Assembly: GCF_000283155.1 (NCBI RefSeq)
Contig: NW_004454178.1
Location: forward strand, 131,275-195,274
DNA length: 64,000 nt
Source: Ceratotherium simum simum
Taxonomy: Eukaryota; Chordata; Mammalia; Perissodactyla; Rhinocerotidae
Direction of reading: 5' to 3'
Below the pieces are notes generated by a model, which worked only from the letters and a program-made list of their open reading frames with translations, was not told the origin of the DNA and did not search any database. The position numbers and the translations under genes were made by a program. Positions within the stretch are counted from its first letter, which is position 1; each line of letters begins with the position of its first letter. This document shows, one piece after another, positions 59,428 to 64,000 of this stretch.

Positions 59428-62400
59428 TTCTGTTATTGAAATATATTTGACATTAACATGTAAATTTAAGGTGTACATGCTATTTTGATACATTTATATA
59501 TTGAAATACGATTGCCATTGTAGCAATAATTAGCATCTCTATCATGTCACATAATTATTATTTCTTTAGTGCTTGGAATAATTAATATCTATTCTCTTAG
59601 CTAGTTTGATGATTTTAATACAATATTATTTTCTATATTTACTCTATTGTGTATTAGATTTCTTGTACTTATTTATTACTCATTGCAAGTTTGTATCCTT
59701 AAACAATATCTACCCTATCCTTCCATCTCCCATCCCTTGCTTGCCATCATTTTATTCTCTGTTTTTATCAGTTTTGTTTTTTTAAATTCCATATATAAGT
59801 GATTTCATGCAGTAATTTTCTTTCTTTGACTGGCATCTCACGTAGCATAATTTGCTCAAGGCCCATCTATGTTTTTCCAAGGGACAGGGATTCCTCCTTT
59901 CTCATGACTGAATAATATTCCATTGTATGTATACACAACATCTTATTCATTCATCCATTGATGAACGGCATGTAGATTGATGGGAACTTAGATTGTTTCG
60001 ATATCTTGGCTACTGTAAATAATGCTACAATAAGCATGGGAATATACATATCTCTTTGAAATTCTGTTTTTATTTCATTTGGGTATACCCAGAAGTTGGA
60101 TTGCTGGATCATATGGTAGATCTATTTTTAAATTTTTAAGGAAGCTGCATATTGATTTCGATAGAGGTTGAACTAATTTTATATCCCCACCAAGAGCATG
60201 CAAGAGTTCCCTTTTCTCCATATTCTCACCGGCACTTATCTCTTGTCTTCTTGATGATAGCCATTTAACACGTGTGAGGAAATATTTCATTGTAGTTTTA
60301 ATTTGCATTTCCCTGATGATTAGTGATGTTGAACGCCTTTTCCTGTACCTGTTCACCACTTGATGTCTTCTTTAGAAAAATGTCTCTTGGTTCCTCTCCC
60401 CATTTTTTAATCAGAATGTTGGATTTTTTTGTTATTGAGTTGTATGCATTCTTTATTTATTTTGGATATTATCTTTATATTGGATATATGGTTTGCAAAT
60501 ATTTCTCTCATTCTGTAGTTTGTCTTTTCAGCTTTTGATTGTTACTTTTGCTGTGCAGAGAATTCTATGTTTCATGTAATCCCATTTGTTGATTTTTGCT
60601 TTTGTTTTTTGTGCATTTGGTGTCAAATCTAAAAAATAATTGCCAATTTCATGGTCTAAGTGTTTCTTCCTATGATTTTTGGTATGATGTTTACCTTGTT
60701 AAGTTTAATATTCAAGTGCTTAATCCATTTCAAGTTGATATTTGTGAGTGGAAAAAGATGTGTCCACTTTCATTTTTCTGCATGTGGTTATTCATTTATT
60801 TCAATATCATTTGTTAAAGAGATTAATCTTTCTCCATTAAGTATTCTCGGCTCCCTCGTCAAATATTAGTTGAATGCATATGCCAGGGTTGATTACTGAG
60901 CTCTATATTCTGTCCAAGGTTCTATGTGTCTACTTATGTGTCAGTAGCATACAGTTTTAATTATGATAGCTTTGTAGTATAGCTTAAATCAGAAAGTCTA
61001 ATGTCTCTAGATTTATTATTATTTCTCAAAATTATTTTGGCTTTTTGGGTTCTTTTGAGGTTCCATAGAAATTTGGGGATTTTTTTTTTCTATTTCTGTG
61101 AAAAATGTCATTGAAATATTGATAAGGATCACATTAAATCTATAGATAGCTTTGGGTTGTATGGACATTTTAACAATATCAATTCTTCTGATCCACATAC
61201 ATCGATTTGTTTTTGTATTGTTAATGTTTTTTTCAAAAAACTAGTGTAGTTTTTGTTATACACATTATTCACATCTTTGGTTAAATTTATTCCTAAGCAT
61301 CTTATGGGTTTTGATGCTATTGTGCATGAGAAAATTTTCTGTGTTTTTCAAGTATTTTATAATTACCGTATTAAGATACAACTAATTTCTGTATGTTGAC
61401 TTTATATCCTGCAACATCACTGATATTGATGATTAGTTCCCTTTGTTTTTTGGTTTAGTCTTTAGTATTTACTAAATATGAGATCATATCATCTGCAAAT
61501 AATGATAATTATACTTTTTTCCATTTGGATATTTTTTATTTATTTGTCTTGCTTGATTGTTTTAACCATAGCTTCCAGTGCTATGTTGAATAGGACTAGT
61601 AAGAGTGGGAACTCTTGTCTAGTTTCTGATCTTACAGGAAAAGCTTTCCACTTATCTCTATTGAGTATAATGTTAGCTGTGAGTTTGTTATGCATGACCT
61701 TTTTATGATGAGGTATGTTCCTACTATACCCAATTTGTTGAGATTGTTTATTATGTAAGCGGGTATTATTTGGTCAGATTTTTTTTTCTGCATCTATTGA
61801 GATGATCATTTGATTTTTATTTTTCATCTATTAGTTTGATGTGTTACAATTTTACATTTGCATATGTTTAACCATCCTTGTATCCCAAAGATAAATCCCT
61901 TTGAAAAGGTGCATGATCCTTTAAATGTGTTGTTCAATTAGATCTGCTAACATGTTTGAGAATTTTTGCATCTATATTCATCAGGGATATTGTTTTATGG
62001 TTTTCTTTTCTTGTAGTGTTTTCTTATTGGGCTTTGGTGTCAGGGTAATGCTGGCCTTGTAGAATGAATTTGGAAGTGTTCTCTTCTCAATTCTTTGTGA
62101 AGACTTTCAGAAGGATTGGTGTTAACCCTGTTTAAATATTTACTAGAATTCTCCAGTGACGCTCTCTGATACTGGAGTTTTCTGTGTTGAAATGTTTCTG
62201 ATAACTGATTTAAATACTTTAATCTGTATTGCTCTGTTCAGATTTTCTATTTCTTCCTGATTTAGTCTTGTAGGTTGTGTATTTCTAGAAATTTATACAT
62301 TTCTTCTAGGTTATCTAATTTGTTGGCATTCATAGTACTCTCTTATAATCCTATGTATTTCTATATCAATCATAATGTCTCCTCTTTCGTCTTTGATATT

Positions 62401-64000
62401 ATTTTTCAATCTTTTATCTTTTTTCTGAGTCTAGTTAATGGATTGTCAATTTAATTTATCTTCTCTGAAAACCAGAACTCAGTTTTGTTCATCTTTTCTG
62501 ATCTCTTTTTTATTTCTCCTTTGATCTTTATTTCCTTTCTTAGGCTGACTTTGGGCTTAGGTTGTTCTTTCTTCTTATTTACTGATGTGTAAAATATAAT
62601 ATTCATTTGAGATCGTTCTATTTTATAAACATAAGCGTTTATTAATATAAAATTCCTTTAGAACTTCCTTGACAATATCCTATAGGTTTTATTGTTTTAT
62701 GTTTCTATTTTCAACTGTTTTGAGATATTTTGATTTTTTTTTTATATGAAAAGTAAGATTTTGTTTATTGCAGTAACATTGGTTTATAACATTGTAAAAC
62801 TTTCAGGTGTACATCATTGTACTTCCATTTCTGCATGGACTACATCATGTTCACCACCAAAATACTAATTACAACCCATCACCACACACATGTACCGAAT
62901 TATCCCTTTCACCCTCCTCCCTCCCCCCTTCCCCTCTGGTAACCACCAATCCAATCTCTGTCCCTATGTGTTTGTTTATTGTTGTTATTATCTACTACTT
63001 AATGAAGGAAATCATACGGTATTTGACCTTCTCCCTCTGACTTATTTCACTTTGCATTATACCCTCAATGTCCATCCATGTTGTCACAAATGGCTGGATT
63101 TCATCGTTTCTTATGGCTGAGTAGTATTCCATTGTGTATATATACCACAGCTTCTTTATCCATTCGTCCCTTGATGGGCACTTAGGTTGCTTCCAAGTCT
63201 TAGCTATAGTGAATAAGGCTGCAATGAACACAGGGGTGCATGTACCTTTGCAAATTGGTGTTTTCAAGTTCTTTGGATAAATACCCAACAGTGGAATAGC
63301 TGGATCATATGGTAGTTCTATCGTTGATTTTTTGAGGACTCTCCATACTGTTTTCCATAGCCGCTGCACCGAGATATTTTGATTTCACTTTTGGTTTCTT
63401 CTTTGATCCACTGTTTGTACAGGAGTGTGTTGTTTAATTTGCACATAGTTGTAAATTTTCCTGCTTTCCTTTTGTTGTTGATTTCTAGTTTTACTCCATT
63501 GTGGTTGGAATGGATTCTTAGCATAATCAGTCTTCTTAGATTTTTAAGATTTGTTTTGTGGATTATCATATGTTCTATCCTGGACAATATTACTGTTCAC
63601 TTAAGAAGAATGTGTATCTGCTGTGGTTGAACAAAATGTTCTTTACATCTGTTAGGTCCATTTGATCTAATGTTTGATTCAAGTCTAATATTTCCTTGTT
63701 CATTTACTATCTGGGTGATCTATCAATTGCTGAAAATGGAGTTTGAAATCCATTACTGTTCTTATACTGTTGTCTATTTCTCCCTTCAGATACGTTAGTA
63801 TTTGCTTAATACTTTAGGTATTTATATATTTAAAATTGTTATATATCCCTGATGAATTGAACTTTTTCTCATTACATAATAACATATTTCTCTTGTTACC
63901 ATTTTTGGCTTAAAGTCTATTTTGTCTTATAGATGTATAACTTCCCCTGTTGTCTTTTGGTTTTCACTTGCATAGAATATCTTTATTCACTCTTTTACTC
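59428..64000 (-). mobile_element. long L1 running off the window end
   Basis: The left end 'ttattgaaatatatttgacattaac' is the 3' UTR. The ORF2 C-terminal frame at 60075-60359 is readable, then sequence upstream through the RT (catalytic-box 'catctgcaaataatg' near 61490) to the linker and endonuclease, the latter continuing past the nested insertion to the window end ('taaagtctattttgtc' near 63913). Many stops. Split at 62737-63370 by a younger copy. The 5' end is outside the window. Confidence 0.85.
62737..63370 (-). mobile_element. young 5'-truncated L1 nested in the older L1
   Basis: T-rich tail at the left, then 3' UTR ('aacattggtttataacattg', C-rich 'ctccctcccccct'), then ORF2 C-terminus. 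The frame 62995-63369 stays open for 124 codons to the truncation point and includes the 'MEYYSAIRNDEI' end. This is the best preserved L1 coding segment here. A perfect 15-bp target duplication 'gagatattttgattt' lies at 62722-62736 and 63371-63385. The frame 63318-63587 crosses the junction and is an artefact. Confidence 0.95.

Overview
This window looks like non-coding DNA from a horse or close relative (Equus, Perissodactyla). The main evidence is five copies of the tRNA-derived equine SINE family (ERE), recognisable by the 'cttagcggttaag' head, the 'ggttcggatcc' B box and the 'acatacaactatct(a/g)ctggggctttgggg' body. It also contains MIR and L2 relics shared by mammals and a LINE-1 lineage whose 3' ends recur many times. 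No intact protein-coding gene, structural RNA gene or CRISPR array was found. Short open frames are scattered throughout, but nearly all lie inside transposons or look like chance.

Layout. Bases 1-12,300 are gene-free, with diverged L1, MIR and one ERE that split an older MIR. Bases 12,307-13,860 (minus strand) hold a broken olfactory receptor of the OR2T type, frameshifted and split by an endogenous-retrovirus-type LTR. Bases 14,260-29,130 are layered repeats: an old plus-strand L1 cut by a younger minus-strand L1 and by a second LTR of the same family, then another old L1 that received a young, 5'-inverted L1 with an 18-bp target duplication. Bases 29,435 to about 34,290 appear to be a decayed class-I endogenous retrovirus. 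It has an LTR with TATA-like box and polyA signal, a tRNA-Leu-type primer binding site, a start of gag, an AT-rich interior carrying two ERE insertions, and a remnant of the integrase end of pol. Bases 34,300-44,000 are mostly unassigned, with L2, L1, an ERE and a tRNA-Glu-headed SINE that may depend on an RTE-type LINE. Bases 44,063-45,012 (minus strand) hold a second OR2T-type pseudogene. From 47,970 to the window end almost everything is L1, with at least five 3' ends in the same minus orientation, one internal deletion, one 5' inversion and one young nested copy with a 15-bp target duplication.

The two receptor pseudogenes suggest the window lies in or beside an olfactory receptor cluster. 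Nothing supports an undescribed functional system. The most informative content is the order of transposon insertions, which can be read from target duplications and interrupted elements. Family names come from recognised sequence features, not from a database search, and boundaries without a stated target duplication are approximate to some tens of bases.
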